A DNA stretch of 64,000 bases from Prosthecobacter sp. (GTDB taxonomy: Bacteria; Verrucomicrobiota; Verrucomicrobiia; Verrucomicrobiales; Verrucomicrobiaceae), in assembly GCA_021733925.1 (NCBI GenBank), contig JAIPJY010000014.1:1-64000 (forward strand). The letters run 5' to 3'. A program made the position numbers and the translations under genes. The notes beneath the pieces are model-generated. The model was not told where the DNA came from. It saw nothing but the letters and a program-made list of their open reading frames with translations, and did no database searches. The stretch's first letter is position 1. Every line of letters begins with the position of its first letter. Positions 27,037 through 38,943 of this stretch are shown here, one piece after another.

Positions 27037-28689
27037 ATGAAGCATCCCACACTGTTCTCTCTCTTCGCACTCGTCGCATGCACCGCAGTGGCCCAGGCCG
27101 CGCCGCCCAAGGCCCCGAAGCTCGTCGTGGCCATCCTCGTCGATCAGTTGCGCTACGACTACCTGGACCGCTTTCACTCGCAGTTTGTCGAAGGCGGGTT
27201 CCGTGAGCTCACGGACAAGGGTGCTTTCATGACCTTCGCCCAGTACAATTATTATCCCACCGTCACCGCGCCGGGGCATGCCAGCTTCCTCAGCGGCAGC
27301 TCGCCGCTGATGCATGGCGTCATCGGCAATGACTGGTTCGACAAGCGCAGCGGCGGCATGATGTACTGCGTGGAGGATTCCAGCGTGACCGGCGTGGGCA
27401 CTGCGCCGGAAGCGAAGGCGGGCAAGATGTCGCCGCGCAATTTCATAGGTGGAACCGTCGCGGATCAAATGCGGCTGCACTGGGGTTCCAAGGTGGTCAG
27501 CATGTCCGTCAAGGATCGCGGCGCCATCCTGCCCGCCGGGAAAAAGCCCACCGGAGCCTACTGGTTTGAGTCGGCCTCCGGAAACTTCATCACCAGCAGC
27601 TACTATCAGAAGGAGTTGCCGGCATGGGTGAAGGCCTTCAACGACAGCAAACGGCCCGACGCCTTTGTGGGTCAGACTTGGGACCGACTGCTTGATGAAA
27701 AGCAGTATCCCATGCCGGATGAGGCTGCGGGAGAGAGCCACCTGGCCGGTGAAAAGACCAGTACCTTTCCACACAAGGTCATCAAGGAAGAGGCGGAGGG
27801 CTATGAGCCCATCCTTTCCACGCCGTTTGGGAATCAACTTCTGGCGGAATTTGCCAAGGCGGCGATCGAAGGCGAGGGGCTGGGGCAGGGGGACAAGCCG
27901 GATCTGCTCTGTGTGTCGTTTTCATCCATCGACTACTGCGGCCACAAGTTCGGCCCTTATTCGCAGGAGGTGCAGGACATCACCCTGCGGCTTGACCGGC
28001 AGTTGAAGGAGCTCTTTGCCTATCTCGACAAGAAGGTGGGATTGGCAAACGTGGTGATGGTGCTCACCGCAGACCATGGCGTGGCACCCAATCCTGAAAA
28101 TGCGAAGGAGCAGGGGCTGGATGGTGGACGCCCGCCCGTCGCCGACATGCTCGGAGAGCTGCAGGCCCAGGTCGCGGAACACTTCGGCGCGGGACGTTAC
28201 TTTCTGTCGGCCAAAGGCAGCCTCAAACCGCGCTTGATGGACGGAAATCTCTATTACGATCACGCCGTCCTGGAGGAGAAGAAGCTCGCGCCCGAGACGC
28301 TCACCGCCTTCATTCGCGAATGGGCGCTCTCCACCGGCGTCTTTCACGCCGTCTATGGTCGCGACCAGCTTCTGGAAGGCCGCGTCCCGGACGTGATCGG
28401 TCAGCGCATCACCAACGGCTTCAATGGCGAGCGCAGTGGCGACATCGTACTCATCCTCAAGCCCTGGCTCATCGCTGGTACCGGCAAGGCCGCCACGGGT
28501 ACCACTCACGGCTCCCCCTTCTCCTACGACACCCATGTTCCTGTCATCTTCTACGGTGCGCCTTTCAAAGCAGGTCGCTACGCCGATGAGTTTAGCATTA
28601 CGGATCTCGCGCCGACGCTTTCTGCGGGACTAGGGATTCAGGAGCCGCCGGCGTGCATGGGCAAGCCGTTGGTAAGGGCGCTGAAGTGA
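27037..28689 (+). CDS. Secreted alkaline phosphatase family (type I phosphodiesterase-like) protein
   Basis: A 550-residue protein with a signal peptide (about 1-21). The two-metal phosphatase/phosphodiesterase fold is shown by VDQLRYDYLD (Asp36 metal ligand), PTVTAPGHAS (nucleophile probably Thr77), LTADHG (metal ligands) and GSPFSYDTHVPVIFYG near the end. The layout resembles PafA-like alkaline phosphatases. It should release phosphate from organic esters in the periplasm. A hairpin and the convergent uvrA end follow. Confidence 0.88.
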   Translation: MKHPTLFSLFALVACTAVAQAAPPKAPKLVVAILVDQLRYDYLDRFHSQFVEGGFRELTDKGAFMTFAQYNYYPTVTAPGHASFLSGSSPLMHGVIGNDWFDKRSGGMMYCVEDSSVTGVGTAPEAKAGKMSPRNFIGGTVADQMRLHWGSKVVSMSVKDRGAILPAGKKPTGAYWFESASGNFITSSYYQKELPAWVKAFNDSKRPDAFVGQTWDRLLDEKQYPMPDEAAGESHLAGEKTSTFPHKVIKEEAEGYEPILSTPFGNQLLAEFAKAAIEGEGLGQGDKPDLLCVSFSSIDYCGHKFGPYSQEVQDITLRLDRQLKELFAYLDKKVGLANVVMVLTADHGVAPNPENAKEQGLDGGRPPVADMLGELQAQVAEHFGAGRYFLSAKGSLKPRLMDGNLYYDHAVLEEKKLAPETLTAFIREWALSTGVFHAVYGRDQLLEGRVPDVIGQRITNGFNGERSGDIVLILKPWLIAGTGKAATGTTHGSPFSYDTHVPVIFYGAPFKAGRYADEFSITDLAPTLSAGLGIQEPPACMGKPLVRALK

Positions 28690-28734
28690 TGCGGGCACTC
28701 CTGCCAGCAGGGGGAGAGCTCATGGATATTCGTT

Positions 28735-28752
28735 GCAGGCAAGAGTGCCTGC
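28735..28752. terminator. Hairpin between the convergent phosphatase and uvrA genes
   Basis: GCAGGCA at 28735-28741 and TGCCTGC at 28746-28752 form a perfect 7-bp stem with an AGAG loop. It sits between the two stop codons. No T-run follows on either strand, so termination is inferred from position. Confidence 0.45.
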
Positions 28753-28753
28753 A

Positions 28754-31621
<2,868 letters not shown>

Positions 31622-31707
31622 GGGGACACACAAGCCGCGTGGGGCAGGGGAGATCAAGCCCAAGAAAACGCCGGCTGGTTCGTTTCCAGAATGGTGCATG
31701 AGGGCGG

Positions 31708-31736
31708 TTGATTATCTCCGGCCTCTCTCCTAGACT
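31708..31736 (+). promoter_or_regulatory. Probable promoter of the Pro/Glu/Lys-rich protein gene
   Basis: TTGATT at 31708-31713 and TAGACT at 31731-31736 are separated by 17 bp. The -10 element ends 12 bp before the ATG at 31749, so the leader would be about 6 bases with no room for a Shine-Dalgarno sequence. Confidence 0.45.
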
Positions 31737-31748
31737 CTCCTTACCGCC

Positions 31749-32711
31749 ATGAAACCTCTCCTTGTCATCGCCCTGGCCATCGCCGTCGGTTACGTCTCCT
31801 ATGAGTATGTGTATCCGCCTTTTGCTGATGCCATGAAGTTCACCAAGCACGTTCCCAAAAAGGAGGAGCCGAAGGAGATCGTCGTCACCCCAGCGCCAAA
31901 GCCGGTCAAAAAGGAGCCGAAGATCGTCATGGCGGAGCCCAAGCCTGAGCCTAAGCCGGAGATGAAGCCTGAGGAGCCGAAGCCCGAGATGCCCAAGGTC
32001 CCCGAACCGCCGCCGGTCGATCCCAATGCCTTCGTCGCTCCTGTGTTCCCGCCTGCGGACGAACTCACCCAGAACTGGGCGGTGGTGCCGAAAGGCTTCT
32101 TCACCACGCCCAAGCAGGTCACCATGAAGAAAGACCTCGAACTCAAGATGCAGATGGGCAAGTCCACCGCCTCCACCACCTTCAAGGCAGGTGACAAAAT
32201 TTTTGTCATGGGCCAGGATGGGACCAACCTCATAGTGGGAGCCTCGGCAGGTTCTCCCTTGCGCGGCCTCGTCGCCATGGACGACACCGATTTCAAGGAC
32301 GTTTTCATCGCCGCCTATGAGCAGGTTAAAGTCGTCCAGACCGAGAACGCACGCAAAGCCCACGAATACCGTCTGGCTTCCGCTGAGCGCGCTAAAAACG
32401 CCCCTGCAGCCTCCTCAGGTGGTAGTGGCGGCAGCAGCAATGACAAGCCCACCAAGGATGCCGACGGCACCTACCCGCTGCTCCTTGCCAGCATGAAGGC
32501 CGGAGAAGTCACCGAGATCAAGCCCGACAACATCAAGTCCTGGGGCGATCCCGCACAGGAAAAAATCGACGGCACCGAATACTGGACCGTGAACGTGAAG
32601 TACGAAACCCAGACCATGTTTGGCAAGTTCGAAACCGAAGCCCAGGCCCGCATCAAAAACGGCCGTGTCGAGAAGTGGGTGTACACCGGCTCCGGCGAAG
32701 TCGTGCCGTAA
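31749..32711 (+). CDS. Hypothetical exported or anchored Pro/Glu/Lys-rich protein
   Basis: A 320-residue protein. An N-terminal hydrophobic segment (about 1-20) could be an uncleaved anchor. Residues about 37-95 form a Pro/Glu/Lys-rich linker with many KPE and PKP units, resembling the periplasm-spanning linker of TonB-like proteins. A small beta-rich domain (about 100-180) and a helical stretch follow. After a Gly/Ser linker near 222-230 comes a second domain ending VYTGSGEVV. There is no CSG-type TonB C-terminal signature that I can see. Function is unknown. Confidence 0.65.
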   Translation: MKPLLVIALAIAVGYVSYEYVYPPFADAMKFTKHVPKKEEPKEIVVTPAPKPVKKEPKIVMAEPKPEPKPEMKPEEPKPEMPKVPEPPPVDPNAFVAPVFPPADELTQNWAVVPKGFFTTPKQVTMKKDLELKMQMGKSTASTTFKAGDKIFVMGQDGTNLIVGASAGSPLRGLVAMDDTDFKDVFIAAYEQVKVVQTENARKAHEYRLASAERAKNAPAASSGGSGGSSNDKPTKDADGTYPLLLASMKAGEVTEIKPDNIKSWGDPAQEKIDGTEYWTVNVKYETQTMFGKFETEAQARIKNGRVEKWVYTGSGEVVP

Positions 32712-32918
32712 TAGCTGACGCAGCACGGCCAAAGTGACGGGCTTTCGCTTCGCGGCTGCGCAGCCTGACCCCGGATGGTTCGGATTTTGGAGGCAGAGCC
32801 CCCGATCCTTGTTTTTGCGTTGTCGCGAACTGCGGCCAACTTGAAACAACCTGGCAGAATCGAGGACGAACATCGCCTTCTTGACTCTTTCCCCTCTCTT
32901 GCCACGTAAACCCACCCG
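32712..32918. other. 207-bp intergenic region before hisD
   Basis: No convincing gene, hairpin with a T-run or operator-like repeat was seen. TTGACT near 32881 could serve as a -35 element for hisD, but no -10 at proper spacing was found. Confidence 0.3.
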
Positions 32919-34205
32919 ATGAAGATCATCCGCCACACCGACCCCGACTACGCCACCGCCGCCGCCGCCCTCAACCGCCGTGCCGAGGCCAGCGATGCCG
33001 TACGTGAAGTCGTCTCTGGCGTCATCAAGGCTGTGCGCGAACGCGGTGACGCTGCCGTGCTGGAACTCACCGAGAAATTCGACGGTGCCACGCTCACTGC
33101 CGAGCAGATGCGCATTCCTCAGGCCGAGCTTGATGCAGCCTGGGAGTCCGCCGATTCCACCTTCAAGAAGGCTCTCGAGTCCTCCCACCGCAACGTCACG
33201 GCCTTCGCCCAGCGCAGCATGCGCCAGGGCTGGGAATTCACCAATGAGCAGGGAGCGACGGTCGGTGAGGTGTATCACCCCTTCGAGCGTGTCGGCTGCT
33301 ACGTTCCTGGCGGCACCGCGCCGCTTGTGTCCACGTCCCTCATGACCGTCGCCATCGCCGCCGCCGCCGGCGTGCCAGAAATCGTCGTTTGCACGCCTTG
33401 CGGTCGCGACGGCACGGTCAATCCGGGGCTGCTTGCCGCGCTGAAGCTCGCGGGAGCTACTGAGGTGTACAAAATCGGTGGATCGCAGGCCATCGCCGCG
33501 CTCGCCTTCGGCACTGCTACGATCCGCCCGGTGGTGAAGATTTTTGGGCCTGGAAACAGCTACGTGGTCGAGGCCAAGCGCCAGTCCTTCGGCGTCGTCT
33601 CCATCGATCTCCTGCCTGGACCCAGTGAAGTGCTCATCCTTGCTGACAAGTCCGGCAATCCCGCCTTCATCGCCGCCGATATTCTCGCGCAGGCAGAGCA
33701 TGGCAAGGACAGCATGGCGGGTTTCCTCACGGACGATGCTGCACTGCTTGATGCCGTCGTCGCGCAGGTCGGGGAGCAGTCCAAAACACTCAGCCGTCAG
33801 GCCCAACTCGCTCCAGTGCTGGAGAAAGGCGTATTTCTCATGCTCGTCCCCAGCTTGGAGGATGGCGCACGCCTTGCGAACGATTTCGCCCCGGAGCATC
33901 TCACGCTCATCACCACGCGTGAAGATGCCATCCTGCCGCTCATTCGCACCGCCGGCGCGATCTTCCTTGGCAATCATTCCCCTGTGGCTGTGGGTGATTT
34001 CCTCGCGGGCCCCAGTCACACGCTGCCCACCGGCGGCTCTGGCAAATCCTTTCCCGGCATCACGGCAGACATGTTTCAGCGCCGCACCAGCATCATTCGT
34101 CTTGATCGCGACAGCTGCGCCAAGTCCGACCCAATCGTCAGCGCGATCAGCGCAGTTGAGGGGCTTGATGCGCACGCCCGTTCGGTGTCCATTCGTGCCT
34201 CATGA
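32919..34205 (+). CDS. hisD: Histidinol dehydrogenase
   Basis: A 428-residue zinc enzyme catalysing the last two steps of histidine synthesis, histidinol to histidine with two NAD+. Typical motifs include YVPGGTAPL, GPGNSYVVEAKR, DLLPGPSEVLI, QAEHGKDSMA (Gln/His zinc ligands), FAPEHL, AGAIFLG and GPSHTLPTGG. It stands alone, with no other his gene in the window. Its TGA overlaps the ATG of a small lipoprotein by four bases. Confidence 0.96.
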   Translation: MKIIRHTDPDYATAAAALNRRAEASDAVREVVSGVIKAVRERGDAAVLELTEKFDGATLTAEQMRIPQAELDAAWESADSTFKKALESSHRNVTAFAQRSMRQGWEFTNEQGATVGEVYHPFERVGCYVPGGTAPLVSTSLMTVAIAAAAGVPEIVVCTPCGRDGTVNPGLLAALKLAGATEVYKIGGSQAIAALAFGTATIRPVVKIFGPGNSYVVEAKRQSFGVVSIDLLPGPSEVLILADKSGNPAFIAADILAQAEHGKDSMAGFLTDDAALLDAVVAQVGEQSKTLSRQAQLAPVLEKGVFLMLVPSLEDGARLANDFAPEHLTLITTREDAILPLIRTAGAIFLGNHSPVAVGDFLAGPSHTLPTGGSGKSFPGITADMFQRRTSIIRLDRDSCAKSDPIVSAISAVEGLDAHARSVSIRAS

Positions 34206-34540
34206 AAAACTGCCTCTGCCTTCTCGCCCTTCTGCTTGTCGCCTGTGGCAAAGAAGCGCCACAGCCTGAGCCCAAGGCCAAAGCGGCTGCAGCCACGCCC
34301 AAAACCGAGCCTGAGAAAAAGCTGCCGCCTGTTCCCCAAGGTGAGCTGCCCAAGATGGACCCCGAGAAAGCCAAGTTCATCGCTGTGCCCAGCACTCCGA
34401 AAGATCCCGAGGTTAAGCCGGCGGACAAGCCTGCAACGGAGATCAAAAAGGTCGAGCAGCCAGCCACGGAGACAAAGAAAGCCGAGCAGGCCGCTCCTGA
34501 GATTAAGAAAGCCGAAGCGCCTGCTGCCGCGAAGCCGTAG
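34202..34540 (+). CDS. Small Pro/Lys/Glu/Ala-rich lipoprotein
   Basis: A 112-residue protein with a lipoprotein signal (LLVAC, lipidated Cys15). The rest is low-complexity, with many EIKK, PAxE and KPA units and no globular domain. Such sequences may be extended periplasmic linkers. The four-base overlap with hisD implies coupled translation, although no functional link is evident. Confidence 0.65.
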   Translation: MKNCLCLLALLLVACGKEAPQPEPKAKAAAATPKTEPEKKLPPVPQGELPKMDPEKAKFIAVPSTPKDPEVKPADKPATEIKKVEQPATETKKAEQAAPEIKKAEAPAAAKP

Positions 34541-34551
34541 CCTGAGCTGCC

Positions 34552-35496
34552 TCACACAGGCACCCGAATTTCCAGCCACTGACTCTTCGCATCAGCAGGC
34601 TTCACTTCCCGCGCAGACGCTTCCATCGCTGCCGGCACCAGCGCAAAGTCACCCGCTTTCAGCACCGTGCCGCCCACGCGGATCTCTCCGCTCACCACCG
34701 CCAGCGTCACCCCTTCGCCCTCCTCACCGGCCTGCTTCGCCTCGTGGCACACTTTGACGTCAAAGTACTCGCACGTCACCAGCGTCCCATCCGCCGCGAT
34801 CTCCTGCACGCCCGGCTCGAAATCCGTAAAGTCGATGCTCTTCATCGACTCCTCCACATGCAGCGCACGCGGCTTGCCATCCAGCCCCACGCGGTTCCAG
34901 TCAAACACGCGATACGTCGTGTCGCTGTTCTGCTGGATCTCATAGATCAGCAGCCCCGCGCCGATCGCATGCACGCGGCCGCTCGGAATGAACAGGCAGT
35001 CGCCCGTGCGTGCTTCAATGACATGCACCACATCAGCCACCGTGCCCTTTGCCAGCGCCGTTTCAAAATCCGTGCGCGTCACTCCCGGCTTCAGCCCCGC
35101 ATAGATCTTTGCCCCCGGATCTGCATGCGCGATGTACCACATCTCCGTCTTCGGCTCGCCTTTCAACTCTGCGGCCATGCTCGCCGGCGGATGCACCTGG
35201 ATCGACAGATCATCACACGCATCCAGAATCTTCATCAGCAGCGGGAAGGTGGGGCTGGTGGAAGCCAGCAGCCCTTGGCCAAACACCGCCTCACGGTGCT
35301 GCGTCCACAGCTCATGCAGAGACACGCCCTCCGCCGTCACACTCGGAGCCTCGGGCCGGTCACACACCGCCCACGCTTCGCCAAACGGCGTCGTGGCATC
35401 AGGCAGTGTGGCCCCCAGCAGCGTCTCCATGCGCCGGCCACCCCAGACACGGCTTTGATAAACAGGTGTGAAACGAATGAGGTGATTGAATTTCAT
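34552..35496 (-). CDS. manA: Class I mannose-6-phosphate isomerase
   Basis: A 314-residue zinc enzyme interconverting mannose-6-phosphate and fructose-6-phosphate. It opens with the RFTPVYQSRVWGG segment typical of the short bacterial ManA group. Zinc-site motifs are QVHPP, KTEMWYI and PSGRVHAIG, followed by EIQQNSDTTYRVFDW. Start at 35496 is favoured over an upstream GTG at 35514. It lies opposite to both neighbours. Confidence 0.9.
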   Translation of the reverse strand: MKFNHLIRFTPVYQSRVWGGRRMETLLGATLPDATTPFGEAWAVCDRPEAPSVTAEGVSLHELWTQHREAVFGQGLLASTSPTFPLLMKILDACDDLSIQVHPPASMAAELKGEPKTEMWYIAHADPGAKIYAGLKPGVTRTDFETALAKGTVADVVHVIEARTGDCLFIPSGRVHAIGAGLLIYEIQQNSDTTYRVFDWNRVGLDGKPRALHVEESMKSIDFTDFEPGVQEIAADGTLVTCEYFDVKVCHEAKQAGEEGEGVTLAVVSGEIRVGGTVLKAGDFALVPAAMEASAREVKPADAKSQWLEIRVPV

Positions 35497-35549
35497 GTGA
35501 TGAGAATCAACCACAGCCTGCGTTGACGCTCTACCACGAACTCGCCAGA

Positions 35550-36953
35550 ATGCCCTCTGTGAACCAAATTGAAGCCCCCTTTATTGACTCTCTGAAGGAA
35601 ATCTTATCACCCGACCGGGTGCTGACCTCTGCCGAAGACATTGTGCCCTACAGTTTTGATGGCACCGCCGCCCTCAAGCAGCGTCCCGGTGCCGTCGTTT
35701 TCCCGCTCACCGCCGAGGAAGTCTCCGAATGCGTCAAACTCGCCCGCAGAAACAACGTCCCCGTCGTCACCCGTGGCTCCGGCACCGGCCTCAGCGGCGG
35801 CAGCGTGCCTCTCTCTGGCTGCCTCGTGATCTGCCTCGTCAAGATGGACAAGCTCATCGAAGTCGATGAAAACAACCTCACGCTGCGTGCCCAGAGTGGC
35901 GTCATCACCAAGGAGATTGACGACGCAGCAGCCAAGGTCGGCCTGTTTTATCCGCCCGACCCCGGCTCGATGAAGATCTCCACCATCGGCGGCAACGTCG
36001 CCGAAAACTCCGGCGGCCTGCGTGGCCTCAAATACGGCGTCACGCGTGATTACGTCATGGGCATCGAGGTCGTGCTGCCAGACGGCACGCTGACCTTCCT
36101 TGGCAACAAGTGCGTCAAAGACGTGGCCGGTTACTCCATGAAGGACCTCTTCATCGGCAGCGAAGGCACCCTCGGCATCATCACCGAAGTCATCCTCAAA
36201 GTGCTGCCGCGCCCCAAGGCGCGCAAAACCATGCTCGCGCTCTACGATTCGATGGACGCCGCCGCCAAAACGATCTCCGCCATCATCGCCGCCAAGATCA
36301 TTCCCTGCACGCTTGAGTTCCTCGACCGCGTCACCGTGCAGTGCGTCGAAGACTACGCCAAGATCGGCCTGCCCACCGATGTGGAAGCCCTCGTACTCAT
36401 GGAGACCGACGGCCATCCCGTCGTCGTCGAAGAAGAAGCCGCGCAGATGATGGCGCTCGCCAAGGCCAACGGCGCGCACGACGTCCGCGCCGCCGCAGAT
36501 GAAGCCGAAGGCGCCAAGCTCGCCGCCGCCCGTCGCAATGCCTTCTCCGCGCTCGCCCGCGTGCGCCCCACCACCATCCTCGAAGACGTCACCGTGCCCC
36601 GCAGTGAGCTTGCCACCATGGTCGCCTTCATCGACAGCGTTGCGAAGAAGCACAAGCTTCAAATTGGCACCTTCGGCCACCTTGGCGACGGCAACCTCCA
36701 CCCCACCTTCCTCACCAACGAACGCGATCACGAAGAGATGCACCGCATCGAAATCGCCCTCGAAGAAATCGTGGATGAAACCATCCGCCTCGGCGGCACC
36801 GTCACCGGCGAGCACGGCGTCGGCCTCGCCAAAAAAGCCTTCCTCAAACGCCAGCTCGGCGAAGGCAGCTACGAACTCATGCGCAGCATCAAACAAGCCC
36901 TCGATCCCCAGGGCCTGCTGAACCCCGGGAAGATTTTTGATCCGAGGAACTGA
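35550..36953 (+). CDS. glcD: Glycolate/lactate oxidase FAD subunit GlcD
   Basis: A 467-residue flavoprotein of the VAO/PCMH family. The FAD-binding domain shows VVTRGSGTGLSGG, PDPGSMKISTIGGNVAENSGG and a KCVKDVAGYSMKDLFIGSEGTLGI segment in pieces. The C-terminal FAD-linked oxidase domain contains FGHLGDGNLHPTF and ends with a GEHGVGLAKK motif. The product oxidises a 2-hydroxyacid such as glycolate or D-lactate. It is followed two bases later by glcF; glcE is missing. Confidence 0.92.
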   Translation: MPSVNQIEAPFIDSLKEILSPDRVLTSAEDIVPYSFDGTAALKQRPGAVVFPLTAEEVSECVKLARRNNVPVVTRGSGTGLSGGSVPLSGCLVICLVKMDKLIEVDENNLTLRAQSGVITKEIDDAAAKVGLFYPPDPGSMKISTIGGNVAENSGGLRGLKYGVTRDYVMGIEVVLPDGTLTFLGNKCVKDVAGYSMKDLFIGSEGTLGIITEVILKVLPRPKARKTMLALYDSMDAAAKTISAIIAAKIIPCTLEFLDRVTVQCVEDYAKIGLPTDVEALVLMETDGHPVVVEEEAAQMMALAKANGAHDVRAAADEAEGAKLAAARRNAFSALARVRPTTILEDVTVPRSELATMVAFIDSVAKKHKLQIGTFGHLGDGNLHPTFLTNERDHEEMHRIEIALEEIVDETIRLGGTVTGEHGVGLAKKAFLKRQLGEGSYELMRSIKQALDPQGLLNPGKIFDPRN

Positions 36954-36955
36954 TC

Positions 36956-38278
36956 ATGCCATCTGCCAATCTCCTCCAATCCCTCGATTACTCCGTGCTC
37001 CAGCAGTGCATGCACTGCGGCATGTGCCTGCCCACTTGTCCCACCTACGTGGAGACGAAAATGGAGCGCAACAGCCCGCGTGGCCGCATCTCCCTCATGC
37101 GTGCCGTGGCGGATGGCGAGCTCGAAGTCTCCAAGGCGCTCTCTGACGAGATGTACTACTGCCTCGGCTGCCTCGCCTGCCAGACCGCGTGCCCTGCGGG
37201 CGTGAACTACGCTGAGCTGTTTGAAACCGCGCGCGCTGAAGTCGAACAGGCTCAGGTGAATGACGGCATGCAGCGCGGCTTCTGGCGCTGGCTCTCCTTG
37301 AACGTCATCTTCATGCGCCCCTGGCTGCTGCGTTTGATCGGGCGCGTGCTCCGCATCTACCAAAGCACCGGGCTTGAGCGCCTCATGCGCAAGGTGCACT
37401 TCTTCGGCCTCATGCCACCCTCCTTGAAAAAGCTGGAGCCGCAGACCCCGCAGATCGCCGCGCAGTTTTCCGATGACCTCATCTGGCCGGAGGAGTCGCC
37501 CAAAACGGGCAAAGGCTACCGCGTCGGCCTGCTCACCGGTTGCATCCAGGATCTCGCCTTCTCCAACATCAATCGCGACACCGTCGATGTCCTGCTCGCC
37601 AACGGCTGCGAAGTCATCACGCCGCGCTCCCAAAGCTGCTGCGGCTCGCTGCACGCCCACAATGGCGAGCTCGAACTCGCCCGCGAACTCGCCCGCAGGC
37701 AGATCGACAGCTTCGATCTCGACGAGCTCGATGCCATCATCACCAACGCCGGCGGCTGCGGCTCGCATTTAAAAACCTACGGCCATCTGCTGCATGATGA
37801 TCCCTTTTACGCCGCCAAGGCGAAGATGTGGGACAAGAAGGTGAAGGACATCCACGAATGGCTCGTGCAGATCCGCTTCCGCAAACCCACCGCCGGTGCC
37901 GCTGTGGGAGAGGTCACCTACCACGAAAGCTGCCATCTTTGCCATGGTCAGAAAGTCGTCTCACAGCCGCGTCAAATTCTCAACAGCATTCCCGGCCTCG
38001 TCTTCAAGGAACTCCCCGAGTCAAACTGGTGCTGCGGCAGCGCCGGCATCTACAACATCACTCAGCCCGAGCAGAGCCAGAAGCTCCTTGATCGCAAAGT
38101 CGCGAACCTGAGACAGGCCGGGGCCCCAGTCGTCGCCACCAGCAATCCTGGCTGCCATCTCCAAATCGCCAACGGCCTCCGCTCCTGCGGAGATCATCCC
38201 TGCCATGAAGTCACGCAGCCTGTGACTTTGCTGGCGCAGGCCTACCGCGCCGAGTCACCCGCTTTGACCAACTCTTGA
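36956..38278 (+). CDS. glcF: Glycolate oxidase iron-sulfur subunit GlcF
   Basis: A 440-residue electron-transfer subunit. Two ferredoxin-like 4Fe-4S motifs are complete, with cysteines at 18, 21, 24, 28 and at 69, 72, 75, 79. Two CCG-type domains follow (QSCCGSLHAHNG and SNWCCGSAGIYN), as in GlcF and LldE proteins. Electrons from GlcD would pass on to the respiratory chain. The junction with glcD is TGATCATG, leaving two bases between stop and start. Confidence 0.93.
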   Translation: MPSANLLQSLDYSVLQQCMHCGMCLPTCPTYVETKMERNSPRGRISLMRAVADGELEVSKALSDEMYYCLGCLACQTACPAGVNYAELFETARAEVEQAQVNDGMQRGFWRWLSLNVIFMRPWLLRLIGRVLRIYQSTGLERLMRKVHFFGLMPPSLKKLEPQTPQIAAQFSDDLIWPEESPKTGKGYRVGLLTGCIQDLAFSNINRDTVDVLLANGCEVITPRSQSCCGSLHAHNGELELARELARRQIDSFDLDELDAIITNAGGCGSHLKTYGHLLHDDPFYAAKAKMWDKKVKDIHEWLVQIRFRKPTAGAAVGEVTYHESCHLCHGQKVVSQPRQILNSIPGLVFKELPESNWCCGSAGIYNITQPEQSQKLLDRKVANLRQAGAPVVATSNPGCHLQIANGLRSCGDHPCHEVTQPVTLLAQAYRAESPALTNS

Positions 38279-38284
38279 TCCCCC

Positions 38285-38887
38285 ATGGAACTCGATCTCA
38301 CCGGACCGCTTCGCGAAGACGCCTACATGATCCTCGCCGGACTCGTCACCCCGCGTCCGATTGCTCTCACCACCACTGTTGATCCCGAAGGCCGCGTGAA
38401 TGCAGCGCCATTCAGTTTTTTCAATGTGCTTGGCGATTCCCCACCCATCGTCGGCCTTTGTCCCGGAGATCGTTCTGCTGGTGTGCCCAAGGACACAGCG
38501 CGCAACATCCGCCTCACGCACGAGTTCGTCGTCAACCTTGTCGATGAAGCGCTCGCAGAGAAAATGAATCTCTGTGCCGCAACGCTGCCACCCGGTGAAA
38601 ACGAGCTCCTGCATGCCGGCCTCACCGCTGTGCCGAGCAGCGTCGTCAAGCCACCACGCATCGCCGAAGCCCCCGCCAGCTTCGAATGCCGTAGTCACAG
38701 CATCATAGAGATCGGCGACAACCGTCTCATTATCGGCGAAGTATTACGTGTCCACGTGCGCGACGGCATCCTCGATCCCGAAACCTGGCTGGTGAAGCCA
38801 GGGGCGTATCAGCCCATTGGCCGCATGCAAAGCCCCAGCTGGTACTGCCGCACACGGGACATGTTTGAGATGAAGCGGCCGAAGTGA
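38285..38887 (+). CDS. Flavin reductase-like FMN-binding protein
   Basis: A 200-residue protein of the flavin reductase-like split-barrel family. Typical motifs are LVTPRPIALTTTVDPEGRVN, NAAPFSFFNVLGDSPP and NIRLTHEFVVNLV. It should bind FMN; whether it acts as a reductase or in another redox role is open. It starts 6 bp after glcF, so it belongs to the same operon. Confidence 0.85.
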   Translation: MELDLTGPLREDAYMILAGLVTPRPIALTTTVDPEGRVNAAPFSFFNVLGDSPPIVGLCPGDRSAGVPKDTARNIRLTHEFVVNLVDEALAEKMNLCAATLPPGENELLHAGLTAVPSSVVKPPRIAEAPASFECRSHSIIEIGDNRLIIGEVLRVHVRDGILDPETWLVKPGAYQPIGRMQSPSWYCRTRDMFEMKRPK

Positions 38888-38943
38888 AGTCTCCAAGACG
38901 TGTGGGAGGCGAGCCCAGCCGAATCAGGACATGTTTGAAATGA
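38857..38943 (+). repeat. Direct repeat of the 3' end of the flavin reductase gene
   Basis: The 17 bases at 38857-38873 inside the gene recur with one change at 38927-38943 beyond its stop codon. Weaker similarity continues for about 15 bases. It looks like a decayed duplication of the gene tail. Confidence 0.45.

Noticed and set aside
32712-32918. A possible small gene or RNA before hisD
   Set aside because: No start with a good ribosome-binding site, no stable structure and no promoter pair were found.
35523-35550. TTGACG with a -10-like sequence before glcD
   Set aside because: The -10 would overlap the chosen ATG, so transcription would start inside the gene.
35607-36896. A 429-codon minus-strand frame opposite glcD
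   Set aside because: Asp/Glu/Gly-rich composition without motifs; glcD on the plus strand is certain.
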